NCBI GenBank assembly: GCA_914767715.1 | Contig: OU612067.1 | Span: 32,960,162-33,024,161 of the forward strand | Reading direction: 5' to 3' | DNA length: 64,000 bases | Source of the DNA: Membranipora membranacea | Taxonomy: Eukaryota > Bryozoa > Gymnolaemata > Cheilostomatida > Membraniporidae | Part shown: piece after piece, positions 23,801 through 38,800 of the stretch | How the letters are laid out: every line of letters starts with the position of its first letter | How positions within the stretch are numbered: position 1 is the first letter of the stretch | Made by a program: the position numbers and the translations under genes | Notes under the pieces: model-generated | Told to the model about the DNA's origin: nothing | Database searches by the model: none | Seen by the model: only the letters and a program-made list of their open reading frames with translations

Positions 23801-26800
23801 GTGGCATGTAATGGAGATTCCAGATCTGAAAGCCATTAGGATCTCAACTCATTTCTTGTTTATCAACTTTTACCATATATGGAATGACATAACGTTGCAA
23901 CCAAAAAATCTTCTTTACCTTATTCACATCATGTTTATTGTTGTTTGAGGAGCCTGTCGTGATATCTGCGGTTTGCCTCTTGATTTATTGCCAACCAAAT
24001 TTTTCATGCATGCTATATGCAAACGAATCCATTGTGTTATTAGTATTGCCGGAATGATTCGAAAACACAGAGATTCACCTAAAAGACTGGCGACTTTATA
24101 CGTATAGCACAGTTTTGATGTTTCAAGATCATTTAAAAATATACATGACCAGTAAAATCACGTGAACTGATTTAATATTGTCACAAGCCTTCGATACTTT
24201 TTGAACATTGTATTTACTAGATGTATCTAAATGTGTACTGATTTCTAGGCTACTTTCAACAATCAATGGCAGACTCTCGGTCAGAATAGGAGTATGTCAA
24301 ACTGCAGTATCCCATTCTCTACACTAGTGTCATGCAAAGTCAGAGTACCACCACCATTTTACCTCTACCAAACCAACACATCTACAAAAAATATAACAAC
24401 AGCATGCACAGGTAAAAATATTTATGACCAGATAATGTGCTACATAACTGCTAAATCATTTGTTTGCACAGGTAAACGAACTGTCAGAAAACCGTAAATA
24501 TTAGGTATAAAAAGCATCAGAGAGTTACACTCTTGAAAGGCAACATACTTTTAAAAAGATATCAAGGTTTTCTTAGAATCTTTTATTTTCATCAAATGAT
24601 GGTCTACTTGACCTTGCAACAGTTCATGCTTGATTCGTTCATCTGGTTGACAGCCCCAGCCAACGTGACCGTACAACCCAACCCAGAGGAGGTAGTTAAT
24701 CAGGGACAACTCAAGCTGCAGTACACGATTGATTGGGAGGTTTGTTATAAAATTAAATATTATTGATTAATAATTGAGATGATGAAAAAAATATCAACCA
24801 TTGGTGTAATACAAATAATAATAAGAATGAATCTAGCAACTTCTCCAATACAAGATTCAAGGTTTAATCCCTATGGACTAGGTAGCACGGTATGGCATGT
24901 GTCACATTGTACTCTCTCTCTCTCCTTACTTGGGTCTACCATGTGAATAAGTTTCTGCAGTAGAATTCTGATATTTGAAATGCTGTGGCTCTCAATCTTG
25001 TATGTATTGACCTTAGTTGGCATTGGAAATCAGTGGGTTGAAGGACTCAGCTTTGTTCCTGCCATACAAATGGACGAAATCATCAATTTACATCAACTGA
25101 GATTTTCAGAATGACCTAATAATAAATTTTGATTTTTAAGTAGATAACCACTTAATATCAGCTTACAGACAGGAAAACTCTTTTTAGGCCCCAGCTGACC
25201 CGGTGTGCACAGAATTCCAGGAATATGCCATAGAAATTTCCAGAGGTACAACGACTGCAGAGATATCTTCTGATGTATCAAATATCAAAATAGATACAGA
25301 CTGGGGACAGCTTCTCTCAGTTAAGATATGGACAGTGAATAGTGATGGTGTAAGATCACCTACTGTAGCTAACATTTCTACAACTACTATCTCAACAGGT
25401 TAGTAAGATACACTGACAAGTTTATACCGGCGTAGTATTGTAAACTGTCCCCCGCGCGAAAACAACCCCGGGACAGTTTACAATAATATTGTAAAGTGTC
25501 CCGGGGTTGTTTTCGCGCGGGGGACAGTTTACAATACTACACCGGAAACAACATATAATGTATAGTATAGGTATGTATATTGTATTGTATCTTTGGTGAT
25601 TAAGGCATTTTTTCGTTGAGAGCACTGTTGTAAAAACAAAGGATATGAAATGAAATCTAAACTGACTTAAATAATCCATTCGAAAAAATGTAGCTTCTAT
25701 TGTATTGTATTTTTATGAAACATACACTATCATAACAGTGATGATAAAAATCGCACGCTGGTGATAGCTCTCAGTTTAGGTCTTATAAATAAAGCTGTTG
25801 TTATAAAAAGTCATAAAATAGTTGCAAAAAGCTGCTGTTTGTTTGGCAACGCTTTGGGCTGAATCTGTAAGCATTTGGAGAGGATATCATTGGGGCTTAG
25901 TTGAAGACAATCCTGTGATGTCACAGGTGGCATTCATCATCTAAAATGGTACTAGAATGTTTACAACAATGAGAGAAACTAAAATCATTTAGCTGAGGTA
26001 ATTGTAAAGCTATATATCGCTCCTCATACTCGAATGCAGGTAGGATAACCCTTAAGGCTGATCTCTGTATACTTTCAAGTAAAGCCTCGCTTCCATCAGA
26101 GAGAAAGGTGTGAAATGCTGGCATAGCATAGCATAAAATTGATCTAATAATTATTAGTTATATAAAAAATCTTCAGATCCATTTCATTGAGACCAATTGA
26201 TTTCAGTTTACGCATGAGAAAAAGACAAGTCTTGCATTTAGAGACTAGGTGAACAATGTGCTTGTTAAACCTGAGCTTTCGGTCGACATAATTTCCTAAA
26301 ATCTTTACATAAGGTTGGGGTAGTAGGAGACTTTCATTTAAATTTACTGCATGAGAAAAATTAGCATGGGTAGATAGTGATCATTGAATTTTCCTCAGAC
26401 CATCGTTGTGTGGCTTCGATTGCTGGTAAAATAGCACTATAATTGTTTGCATCAGATACAGCTGTATAAAAAGACGTGTCGTCAGCATATTCGACATGAG
26501 AAAAATTAGGGACTTTAAGATCATTATTGTAGATAAGCCAAAGTATCGGGCCCAGTCCAGTGCATTGTGGTGTTCCAACGATCGGTGGTATATAGCTTGA
26601 TGACTGGGCGAGGCCATATGGTACAGTCTGAAGTCGGTCTTGCAGGAAATCAGCAACCAGAGTAGTGATGTTCTTGTTAAAACAGTGACCCCTTATCTTG
26701 TTGACTGGGGGATTCGGCTGGAGTCTGTCAAAACCTTTGCGACCCCTGCTAGTTGGACAAATTCGGTATTCGCTTTGTCCAGGTTTTCACTTAAGTCATC

Positions 26801-29800
26801 TAGAAGCTGTATTTATGTGGCCACAGTTCCAATCTTGGGTTGGTAAGCATATTGGTTAGAGTCTACTATTTCTGATAGTTTACTTTTCATTTTGTTTTAA
26901 CTTACATCCTCCGATAGCTTGCCAAGATGGAACAGCAAAGGGATGGGACGATAGTCCTTATACTGAGTAGGCGAGGGGATTTTAGGAACAGGTTTTATCT
27001 GTGGACATTTCCATTTACATGGAAATTCTAATGTTGTTGGGATGTTGTTTATTATGTCCTGTAAGGGTACAGAGATATCTTCTGAGCCCTTGGCGGATAC
27101 CCAGGTAGGAAAATCTTCGAGAATGGTTGAGAAGTGTAGCATTTGTATGGCAGTGGTTAGTCTCCGGTGATTCAGTCAAATCTCCACCAACACTAGTATA
27201 GTCCAAGTTAAGGCAGTAACTGAACGTCTCAGCAATATTGGTAGACCATCAATGATAGGTGTAGTCGCTGATGCTGAGGGTTCTCCGGGCTTGGTAATGG
27301 AATTTAGCGTATCAGACCATTGTTTGGTATTCTAGGTGTTGTTCAGTCTCTTTTGAATATAATCTCGTTTAGCCGCTCTGACAGATTTTAGTACCTTTGA
27401 TCAAGGGCTACACCAGATAGATTTATTTTCTTCTGATGCTTTGTCTCTTTGTTGCATTGATTGATTGATTGATTTCATTCTATCACTAACACTATACGGT
27501 GTTGCGAAAAATAGATTGCAGTACTTTGCTAATATTCAGAGAGAACCTTGCATATGCTGACTAAAATAATGCACCTAGAAAGTAAGGAATAATAGTTATA
27601 AAAACTCATTGGGCTTTATGCTCATGGATCTCAGGAAGCTATCTCTTCCCCAGGAGCTTCGGTATTTGGTATGACGGTAGTGACCCAAAAGACATTATTC
27701 AAGAAAATTGTTTATAAAGTGGTCGGAATCATTGATCATCTGTAACATCATTGTTTTGGTTCGCTTTTGTATAAAATTGTCCATGCTGTCTATGTCTTCT
27801 AACCCTAGTCTCAAGGCTCATTTAACTACATCTCTAATGTCTTTCTTACTTCCAGAAAAAAGGCTAGTATACAATATGGGGAGACAGTACATGAGCAGGG
27901 ATAACACAAAACTTTTAAATAGCATACGGGCCAGTGGTTTTTAGTACTTAGGTAAAGAAAAGTCCGTACAATATACACTAATGTTTGTTGTTTATATTGG
28001 CTTAGAAATCTTGTAATCCAACCAGTTACTTTTGTGTCTAGATGTTGAAGTTGGAGTATGAGGTATTCCACTCTGATAGTGTTGAATGCAGAGGAAAAAT
28101 CGAGAAAGAGACATCTAGCACAATGTGAGGATTTAATGTCAATAAAGTTTGTCACAGTAGCTAGGAGGCAGAGTATGGGTAGATCTCCCTGGTCTATAGG
28201 CATACTGATGTTGGTCGATGGTTGTGTGCTGGATAATATAGTTCTTTATTACTTTTCTCCATGACTTTACAGAGGCAGCTGGTCAGTGCGATGGGTCTAT
28301 AGTCTTTTAGCTGAGATGGGGTGTTGACTTTAGGTAGTGGTTTTATAATTGCTGATTTCCAAAGGGTTGGCATTGAATGTTTTTCTATTGTCTGGAACAG
28401 TTTTGTAATGGTAGTAGCTAGTTGATTTGAGCATAGACATATGACATAGACATAGACAGATGAGACCCCGAAGAGGACTCGTTATACAGTCTGGGCGGTC
28501 TGATCTTAGTCTCTCAGTTTTTAAAGGACAATGGCGATCTAAGATTTCTTCTTTTATTTGGTGGAGTACTTGTGTTTTCCGTTGTTTATGTACAATCCTC
28601 TTGGTTGATCTGATAAATTTAGGTGGCTTGATTGAGTGATTCCTCTTATTGAACACCCAGCAATGGTCATTGTTGCTTATAGGTGCTAGTTGTATCGCTG
28701 GTCGAAACTCTGCTATATTGGTGAGTACTAAGTCAAGTATGGCGTCACTTCTAGTGTTGAAATTAAAGAGGTTTTCGATGCCAAGCTGAGAGCATATGTC
28801 CTCAATAGGAAGATGATTAAAGTCGCCTGTAATTACAAATTTTGCAAGTGGGTGGTTCTTACACAAGGACACAGAACCTTCTCAGGTCAGTTCTGTGTTT
28901 TGGTAAGGCCAGAGTCCTGAGGGGTATTTGAATAAAATCACAGGTGAATTGTTTAGATGAAGATGTTTTAGGTCGGTATTCGTAAAGTTCACTTATTGAT
29001 TCGCATATTTGTTTTTCGCCACTTGGTTTGAAGGCTTTACGAACCTGACGATTTGGATCCTTGAGATCGTCAGCGGTTAGGAAGTGATTGCCAGATGGCA
29101 AGAGATGACACTCTCAATGAATGCCTTGTAGGCTAGCCTGATGGTCTAGTTTGATAGTCTTCTCATAATATATAGACATTTGCTGATTTTATCTGTTATA
29201 CTTTCTGAGAATCAAATTTTTTAGTTGACTGGGTTGGGGCCGTGAATTTGTAAAGAACAATACTTTGGTTTTGCTGGAGTTGATGATTAAATAGTCCTGA
29301 TCACCCCAGGAGGCAATGTTGGTGACCTCGACTTGCATGTTGGAGTTTCCCCCTCTATTTATATTTTCTAGTATTTATCGTCAGCGTATTTTAGTATGGA
29401 GAATTTGGTTTGAGATGAATTCATTGTCTCAACATACAGGGAAACCAGAATAGACGAGAGCACGCACCGGAGGTTCTGCTGGTGTTCATACATCGCCACC
29501 AGGATTTAGGGTTGGTGTTCTATGTGTGAGAAAGCTGGAAATCCAGGTAGTGATGTTAGAGTGGATGCTTTTTGTTTATTTTGTGTTTTGTTGGTTGTAT
29601 ATAAATCAAGCTGTCTGATCTGTTGTTGGAGCGTGTACATTTATTATGTGACCATTGTGTCAATGACTTATAAATGACTGTATATCAGCTGTACATCCAT
29701 TGATTATAATTATGATGGCATGCCTTATTTATACTATCGGCAGCATACTAAATGATCACTTGACTTAATTAGTGGTCACTGCATATGAGGACACAACATC

Positions 29801-32800
29801 CCTCTTTTCCTCATTAAACTTGAATGAGTAATTATCTGAAAACTTTACATACAAAAAGTGAGCATAAAATATTACAGCAACATAAATGTCTTATTTACAA
29901 AATTTGTCAGCAATAATATTTTTTAGTATGTAAATGATATGTCAATGGAATCTCTTTACAGTGTAGAGATGTTCAGAGTCAATTGCGGCCAGCAGCTACC
30001 GTGCCATCCTTGCCTCAAAAAAACCATAATCTATTTATTGGAAAATAGAGAACAAGCACCACTGATATTCGCGTTGTCAGTGGGGGTAGGATTTGCCTTG
30101 GCATGAAACCGCAGGAGTTCACTCTCCTTTCGACTCTGTTGTGCTGCAGTGCATCGGGCACTTTTGACATGACGTATTAGGCTGAGTTCCTTGATAATAC
30201 GTGTAGCAGAAGTCGTAGTAATCCTTGAGACTGCTTAGATAGTTAGTGTATCTGTCTGGAGTGTTCTTATGGCGTGGCGATCTTCTGACACTATTTTCCC
30301 TCTTTTCTTCCTCTGCGGTGCCTACGATACCGGCATCTACAAAAGAAGAGTGTATGATTTCATGGGTTCTCTTGTAGGGTCTCAGATGGGAACTGTTACG
30401 GACATATTTTCGTCCATCTGAGGATTGTACAGTTACTTGTGACCCATTTTTGTTCACTACTACATAAATATCATTGTAGTAGCGGGTGTCAGTTTTTTGT
30501 GAAATTTGATCTCTGATGAGTAAAACTTCATCACCGATAGAAATACTAGAGTTTGCAGCCTTGCGCTTACGGTCAGTGTATTCTTTTACTTTAGCCTTAT
30601 ATTCAGCGTCATGCTGTCTGACCTGAATATCATCTAACTTACTATCATTATCATACATGGGTAATTTGGTACGCAGCTTACGACCAAATAATAATTCTGC
30701 TGGACTCTTACCAGTCGCAGGATGGGGTGTATTTCTATAAGAAAATAAATACTTGTGGAGTTCACTCCCCCAATCTTTTCCTGTAGTCACGGCTATTTGA
30801 AGCCTTTTCTTTATGGACTTCATCGATGATTCAACAAGACCATTACCTTGAGGCCACTTAGGTGTACCCCTGCTGTGTTTAATTGCCAAATTCTCACAGA
30901 ATTTCCTAAAATCCTCTGAGATGAAAGCTGGTCCTGAATCACTTTTCAAGTACTGTGGGATTCCATGAGTTTGAAAAACTTCATCTAATGGCTTTAGTGT
31001 GGTTGCAGCACTGGTCGATTTCACCGGAATGCACTCAAAATACCTACTATAATAGTCAATAACAACAAGCAAGTACTGGCTAGAATGACCAAATGGACCA
31101 AAATGATCTACCGCAACTTCCTTCCATGGCACTGTTGGGAGGTCAGAACTCAGCATGGGTTCCGGAGAACTTGGTTTACCTACTAATTGACACTCATGAC
31201 ATGCTGTGATGTGTTTGTCCACATCGCTATCAATGTTTGGCCACCAAACCTTAGTCCTCAAATTCCTCTTAGTACCAACAATCCCTAGATGTCCTGTATG
31301 AGCCAAATTTAAAACATGTGGTCTGAGTTGAGAGGGTATGACTATTCTGCTGCCTCTCAATACTAGGTTTCCTATCACACACAATTCACCACTAATTAGC
31401 TTATACGACTTTGATATACCACGAACATCAAAATTATTTGAATTTATGCATTTCCTAACAATGGATAATTCCTCGTCGTCTAAAGAAATTTTCTCTATCT
31501 CTTTAGCAGTCATAGCTCTAGGTACAGAATTTAAAGCTACAAATCTAACATATGCTTCAGCCTTGTTTGCGAGAGACAAGTCACAAACTTTACTTGCTGA
31601 GAGCCTTGAGAGAGGGTCTGCTACGTTTTTGCTACCTGGCCAATAAACTACAGTGTAATCATATGGCATAAGACGTAACACCCAGCGTTCAATCCTAGCA
31701 CATGGTTTTGAACGCGGACCATAAATAACCTTCAGTGGCTCATGGTCTGTAACCAAATCGAACTTATTGCCTATCAAATATGGCTTGAATCTTTCACATG
31801 CCCACACCAAACTTAGAGCTTCCCTTTCAGTCTGATGGTATCTAGATTCAACATCACTCAAACTTCTCGATGCATAGCTAATAACCCGTGGTCCATCCTC
31901 CTGATCCTGGATAAGAACAGCACCTAAACCAAAAGGACTTGCATCAGCTACCACCTTAGTCGGATATTTGAGATCAAAATAACCTAAAGTCTCACTACTG
32001 GCTAGACTTTTCTTCACTTTCTCAAATGCTACTATCTGCTCCTGGTTGAGAACAGATTTTTCTTTGACACCTTTCTGCTTGCCATCTGCTGGCTGCTTTT
32101 TCAGTCTGCGCAGAGGTTCTGTCTTGGTCGAGAAATCTGGTATGAACTTGCTACAATAATTAGCTAATCCTAAGAAAGAACGCAACTCCTCTATGCATGT
32201 TGGTTCCTTAGCGTTTACTATAGCATCAAATTTACCAGCCATCGGATCGATGCCCTTTGCTGATAGTTTATGACCTACAAATTCTAACTCATCAACACCA
32301 AATGTACACTTTTGCCTGTTGAGTGTCAATCCTGCTGATTTGAGCCTGTCCAGAACCTGTATCAATCTAGCATCATGCTCAGCTCTGTCTGAGCCATGTA
32401 TAATAATATCATCAGCGAGGTTTGCTACACCTGGAATGCCTTGAATCAATCTATGAATCTCTGCATAAAATTTCTCTGGAGCCATAGAGCAACCATAAAA
32501 TAACCTCTTATATCGGTATAAGCCAATGTGACAACTGAATGTTGTGATATCCCTTGAATCGGGATGCAGCGCAAATTGCGTGAAACCTTCCTTCATGTCT
32601 AACTTGCTGAAAACCTTGCTGCCATTCATATCCTGTAATAAATCATCAACAGTCGGCATGGGATGTCTTTCCCTAATAATTGCCTGGTTTGCCCTACGCA
32701 TATCAACACATAGCCTAATATCACCATTAGCCTTAGGTACAGAAATCAAAGGTGAAATCCACTGTGTAGGCTTTGCTACTACCTCTATGATATCTGATTT

Positions 32801-35800
32801 AACTAGCTGTTCTAGTTTAGCCTCTACTTTACTCCTCAGTGCGAATGGAACGCGATTATATGGTTGACACACTGGAGCTACATTAGGATCTATTCCTATT
32901 TTTATATCTGGGCCTTTGAATTTACCTACGCCTGAAAATAAATTCTTATAGTTATCTAGCAGACTACCGTAATTACTGACATTACTGGTATTAGAATCTA
33001 AGCTATTTACTCCTACGTTGTAGCCTATTCTGATTAGTTTTAGTGCGTGAGATGTATCATTACTCAACAACGACGTCTGATCCCTATCATTAATAATTAT
33101 GATTTCAGCTGTTGCCCGCTGATTTCCTGCTTCTAGTTCCGCATTGAAGCATCCGAACAAGTCTAAGGGCTTATCAGCAGTATACGGAAACAGTTCCAGG
33201 TCTGTTGGCTCTACTTTGGCTCTAAGACCTCTTGACACAAGTAAATCAAATGTGTCTTTACTAATCACGTTGCTCTGTGAGCCAGAATCTACAAGCACAT
33301 CAAGCGGAATGTTTCCTACTCTGATTTCAAGCTTGTCTAGATTAAACTTCGGCCTGATAGCTTTGCACTGAAATGCTGCCTGACCTTGATCAGCATTTTG
33401 ACTACCAGCTGACAATATAGAATGCACCTTTTTCTTAGGTTCAACACTCCTACACGCAATAGCAAAATGACCTATTTTTGAGCATTTATTACATTGCTTA
33501 TCCTTAGCTGGGCAGTTAGTATCACTACCGCTATGCTTGGAAGAACCACACCTATAGCATGATTCAGCTGACTTACGATATGATGTACCTCTGTAGGATT
33601 TACCACCATTGGAGTTTTCATATCTGGGTTTTGGCTTGCCGCCACTATTTCCATGCCTAACAAATGAGCCTAATCGGTTGACACCACCTGTTGCATTGGG
33701 AAATTCATGAGCATTACTTTTAGCATGAGCGCTAGCACCAGGGTTTTGACCATTTCTCATTTCCCTATTTTGCATTTCCACCGCTTCATGTGATGCTGAA
33801 ATACTCATTAGCTTTGCTAGGTCAAGAGATGCCCCTGCTTCTAAGAACTTTTTTCTAAGAGCATCGTAATAGCAGCCTGAAACAATCTGATCAACTATCG
33901 AGTCATTAACATCAACGTACTCACAGCCTACCGATCCTTTTCTAAGTCTACCTACATATTGGGCTATCGTCTCACCTGCAGTCTGACGCATTTGCCTAAA
34001 CACATGACGCATGAACCTTTTATTTGGTTTTACCAAAATTGCGCGTTCAAGACTTGAATTGTGCCATCATAATCATCGGGCTGACATTTTTCAGTAACCT
34101 CCTCGATTGAATCGTTATGATTCTTAAGCACCTCCCGAACACGTGGTCCACCACAGAACAACAACAATGCCTGGCGTTGTCTCCTAAGCGATGTTTCCTT
34201 AGCGGAAGCTCCACTGGGATTGAACAAACCCTTACAATCAGCATAGCAATCGAACTCCTCGATCCATGCCAACGCTACTACACTTGCCTCACCTTCTACC
34301 TCAAAATTACCTGGGCGTCCTATATCTAGACTCATCTTTTATGATCTGATATGCGCTATTCAGTGAAAATTTTCTAATGGGTAAAGGTTTACATTTAGTA
34401 CTACAAGTAATCGGAAATCAACTTATCTTATTCTGATAGTCTTTTCTGTCTCCGTCACTGTCATGGGCTTCTGTTCTTCGCTTAGTCTGTGTCTGTGTTT
34501 ATCTGCGTACCGTCTGTTTATGGATCTATCACCCTCTTTGGCATAGTCTCCTTCTCCACCTCAATCTTTTTGAGTTTTATCCTCGTCGCCAATGTTTATT
34601 TTGTGTTTTGTTGGTTGTATATAAATCAAGCTGTCTGATCTGTTGTTGGAGCGTGTACATTTATTATGTGACCATTGTGTCAATGACTTATAAATGACTG
34701 TATATCAGCTGTACATCCACTGATTATAATTATGATGGCATGCCTTATTTATACTATCGGCAGCATACTAAATGAGCACTGACTTAATTAGTGGTCACTG
34801 CATATGAGGACACAACACTTTTATCTTTCAGGTTCTCAATATTGATGATAACAATGATGCTTTCAAGATTTTTGGATACAAAATCAACAAGCATAATCAG
34901 GGCTTTGTCAGTACCTCTGTTGCGTTTGTAGGGGAACTGGTTCTAACCATTTAGCTTATACAGATATTGCAAGGGCTATAGGCTGGTAGTTTTGGCACAT
35001 GATACTTTTGGGATCAAAATAACAGATGTGGTTTTCCAAATCTAAGGCACAGGTTGCTGTTCTTATAGACAAATTAAATAGGTCACATATAATTTGAGAC
35101 ACAACATCAAAGGAAAAAGTAGCATAGTTAGTTATCATCAATCGTTGACCAAAGCCGCCAATTTTTCTCACATAACTTCCCCAGTGCCTGTAATCTTGGT
35201 GGTTTTGGTCTCACCAAAACCGCCACCTCTATGTTAACTTAGTCAATTTCTAAATTAAATGGCTTGTTTGGTCTGACCAAAACCGCCACAGTAGCTGCAC
35301 ATCCTACTTGTATTCTCTTGAGTTGCGGTTTTGATTAACCGAAACCGTCAATAAAGATATCTTTTTTCAGACAGGTGAGCACAACTCCCATAATAAATAG
35401 ACATATCATGAGATTTATACTATTCGTATTTTCCTTAAGACCCGAAACCTCGTCATACCATAGGCCTACATACATAGTCTTACCAACATTCATAGTAAGT
35501 ACATGGATACTACATCTTACATACATAATAATATACTAGTTACGTATTACTATAATAATGTGATACCTGTCCTGCAGTTGACCTACATGATGAGAGGCTG
35601 GATGACCACATCCATAGCTGTGGTTGGCTGATCCCATGTAATAACAGTCACATAATTGGCATTGACCATAGGAGCCATTTGCACTAGCCATGTTTTTATT
35701 TCTATTGTAAGTTAAATTGCAAAGTACTCGCACTAGTTTTGAGGAAATTACGAATAGTATATGTCACATGAAGAGTCTATTTATGGTAGGAGTTGTGCTC

Positions 35801-38800
35801 ACCTGTCTGAAATAAAAATTCTTTATTGGCCGTTTTGGTCGACCAAAGTCACCACTCAAGGGAATACAAGAAGGATGTGCAGCTACTGTGCCATTTAATT
35901 TAGAAATTGACTAAGACAACATAGAGGTTAATATTAAAAAGCGGGACACAGAACTGATTTTTAAAAAGAGCTGAGCCTTGTCACATTGCTCTGGAAGAAA
36001 TGAGTTCTTTGAATCAATATTTTATGTCTGTTTTCTTCCCTAAATGATTGAATAGATAGATAGGGATGCCCTTTAAGAGTTGACGCCAACAAATTTAGAA
36101 ATAATATGTTGTAAGTAAATACAGTAAGTTGCCAGAGAACAGCATGGTTTGCGGTAAAAACTTCATAGGTGGATATTTGGCAACAATACCTTTGAAAACT
36201 GAAAATTTTGCTTTAGTAATCTTCCTTTGACCAATATGTGCACCATAAAACATCATTACGTTTAGTAAAACTTATATTCGCATCCAATTTCCACCTGCTG
36301 TTGACCTATAATTGTACTGCCATCCATCCTCTTTTCATATCAAAAATTGCCCATCAATGACGAAAACAGCTCGGCGTGATTCTGGACTTTTTTCCAGCTT
36401 GTCCTGTTTCATATTCAATATGATTCCATGGTACGATTTTGTAAGGTTTTTTGGAGTAATCGCCCCATGGAAATGACATTGAAGTCACTTTCAGATTGTG
36501 ACGACAGACTATTTGGACGCGAATACCCATACCGTGTTAATTCAACCTACATCCTAATTGGAATGGTTAGAATCCACAAATTCGAAGCATGGGACCATAG
36601 TGATTGTAGTATCAGATCAAGGAGCCAAAACATAAAAGAGTGGTGACTCCGGAAACTCTGGCAATACAATCAAAATATGGCTTCGGCTTCGCTTTCGGAG
36701 CTTCGCCTGAATTTTCAACCAGTCAAACCCTTGCTCCTGTGTTAGATTGTTCAAACCTCCTCAAATATGTTTTGTTCTTTGGAAGATGTACGTAAAGACG
36801 GAAAGAAAGAAAGAAAGAACTCAAATCTTAGGTTCAACTACTAAATATTTGGCAAGAACGATTTTTAAACTCGAAGACAGGTGTTAAAAGCCCACTCATA
36901 GTAAAGCAATAACCCGGCCATATCAAATTCAAATGGGGTTAGCATCATTCAGATTTCCCCTGCGTTTTTGGAAAGAAGAGGAGCAGTAGAAGTGTTTTTT
37001 AAATGGGAATTGGATGTGCTGATGCTGATCATTTGATACACACCCCAAATCAATTTTCATTCCAAAAATCACATAGGAAAGTGGTTCAACTACACCTGAT
37101 GTAATAAAAAACCACCCCAGTTCTTTATGCTTTCAAATCATCCGCTTCAAACTATTTTCGGGCTCTATTGGCCAATATTGACAGTCAATGATTTATGGTT
37201 TCAGAGGTTGCCTAGATACTGTTGATCTTATATATGACACTTGACCACTTGAGAAAGCTATCAAGTGATTTTCATGCAGAACCCGAATGCAACATCGACC
37301 GGCTATTAGAGGCAGAGAGCAAGGCCAGTCATTAAACTAATCAGCTTATGGTATTGCCGGTCATTTTGTCCACCTTAGTTTGAGACAGGTAATCTGAACG
37401 CGAATATATAAACTGATCCAATGCCGCACACAAACAAATTGTAAGCAAAAAAAATCACTCCATCATCATGTTAAAAGGTTATCTAGTATCAAATTTAAAT
37501 CTATCTGGTTATAGAATATCACCTCTAATTTCTTGAGGGACACGAATTAATTCTCCTCTCAGGAGGTTTTCACCTCATATTCATGTGCGTCTCAAAATAC
37601 AAATTAAATGGTACATCAATCAAGATAGGTTTCTCTATATCTTGGGTGACACCATATATATACCACAACATTATCCACCTCATCTCATCTCACAACTTAG
37701 CGCCCTTTGGGTAGATCATATTCCAACCAGCCATACTTAGGCCTAAATGATGAGACCAAATGCCAAACGAATACTGGCATGAAAACAATAGATACTCTGA
37801 ATTGATCATGGTGATACACCTCACAAAATGGAGACTAATATTTATTATCTCGAATACAGTAACAGTACATTCATTAATGATTCCTATTGGCAGGTGCCGG
37901 CAAAAGCAGTCATACCATACAAAAAGTACTCACCAGAGTGACTCTTGACAAATATGTCTATAAATGCTATATTGATATCAATATCATTGCAATGATAGTT
38001 AAATAACAGCTGATTCATGTGTATCCTCATCAACTGACAGTTGAGTTGAGCTCAAGCATTCATTGACATAATTTTATGAAAACATTGCACTCAATTACGT
38101 TTAGCGCAGTATCAGGCTTTAGTATCTTGATCCGCACCAGCTGGTGGTCTGTGAATGTTGTTGTCCCGCTATGAGATCTGGAAATGCGCACCAGCTCTTT
38201 ACATGACATCCTGATCAGAATATAGTCTATCTGATTCCTAAAAGGGTTGTGACGAATAGTGCCATCAGCACTTTTTCAGTGTCTATATGCGCTTTCCCAG
38301 GTGGTTCTATGTGTCAATGGGTGGTCATACAACGTGTTGGTGAGGACCATTTCATGCTGTACTGAAGATTCTAGCAGACCCTTCCCGTTTGAATTCAGTA
38401 TTCCTTTCCCGAATTTGCCCATAGCCATCTTGTATTCGCGATGTCCAGACCCTGTTTTAGCATTGAAGTCTCCTAGAACTATAAGCATAGCTCTTTTGCA
38501 AACCATGTTCACTAGTGATGATAGTTCCGAGTAGAATTCTTCCCTCACATCTGGTCTTTTCTCACATTCCGGTAGGGTTGGTGCATAGCAATTTACAACA
38601 TAAATGGATCTCTTCAGTTTTTCTGATTCTTTCATTGTGATCTTCATCATACATAGCCTGTTTGAGACTGGTGTGAAACTACATACGGTGTCTTCTTTCA
38701 CTATGAGTGCAACGCCTGCTTTGTTTTTTACATGTGATCCGAATGGTGTACTATATACAGGTTCTTACCATCTGATGTGCTTATTACTTCAGTGTCAGTT

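Larger units (their letters stand above)
29573..34817 (-). mobile_element. Ty3/gypsy LTR retrotransposon, nearly intact
   Basis: A 5,245-bp element read on the minus strand. Its LTRs (29573-29798 and 34593-34817) start TG and end CA and differ by about two substitutions and one indel. Both sides carry the 5-bp duplication CTTTT (29568-29572 and 34818-34822). A primer-binding-site-like TTGGCGACGAGG follows the 5' LTR (minus strand from 34592), and a purine tract GAGGAAAAGAGGGA (29799-29812) precedes the 3' LTR. Order gag, protease, RT, RNase H, integrase places it in Ty3/gypsy. No envelope frame is seen. High LTR identity implies recent insertion; the only obvious lesion is a frame break in gag. 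Confidence 0.95.

Noticed and set aside
31338-33371. Several plus-strand open frames of 75-107 codons
   Set aside because: They are antisense shadows of the gypsy polyprotein.
34030-34060. Programmed -1 frameshift site in gag
   Set aside because: No proper X XXY YYZ heptamer in the gag frame and the position is inside capsid; a one-base mutation is simpler.
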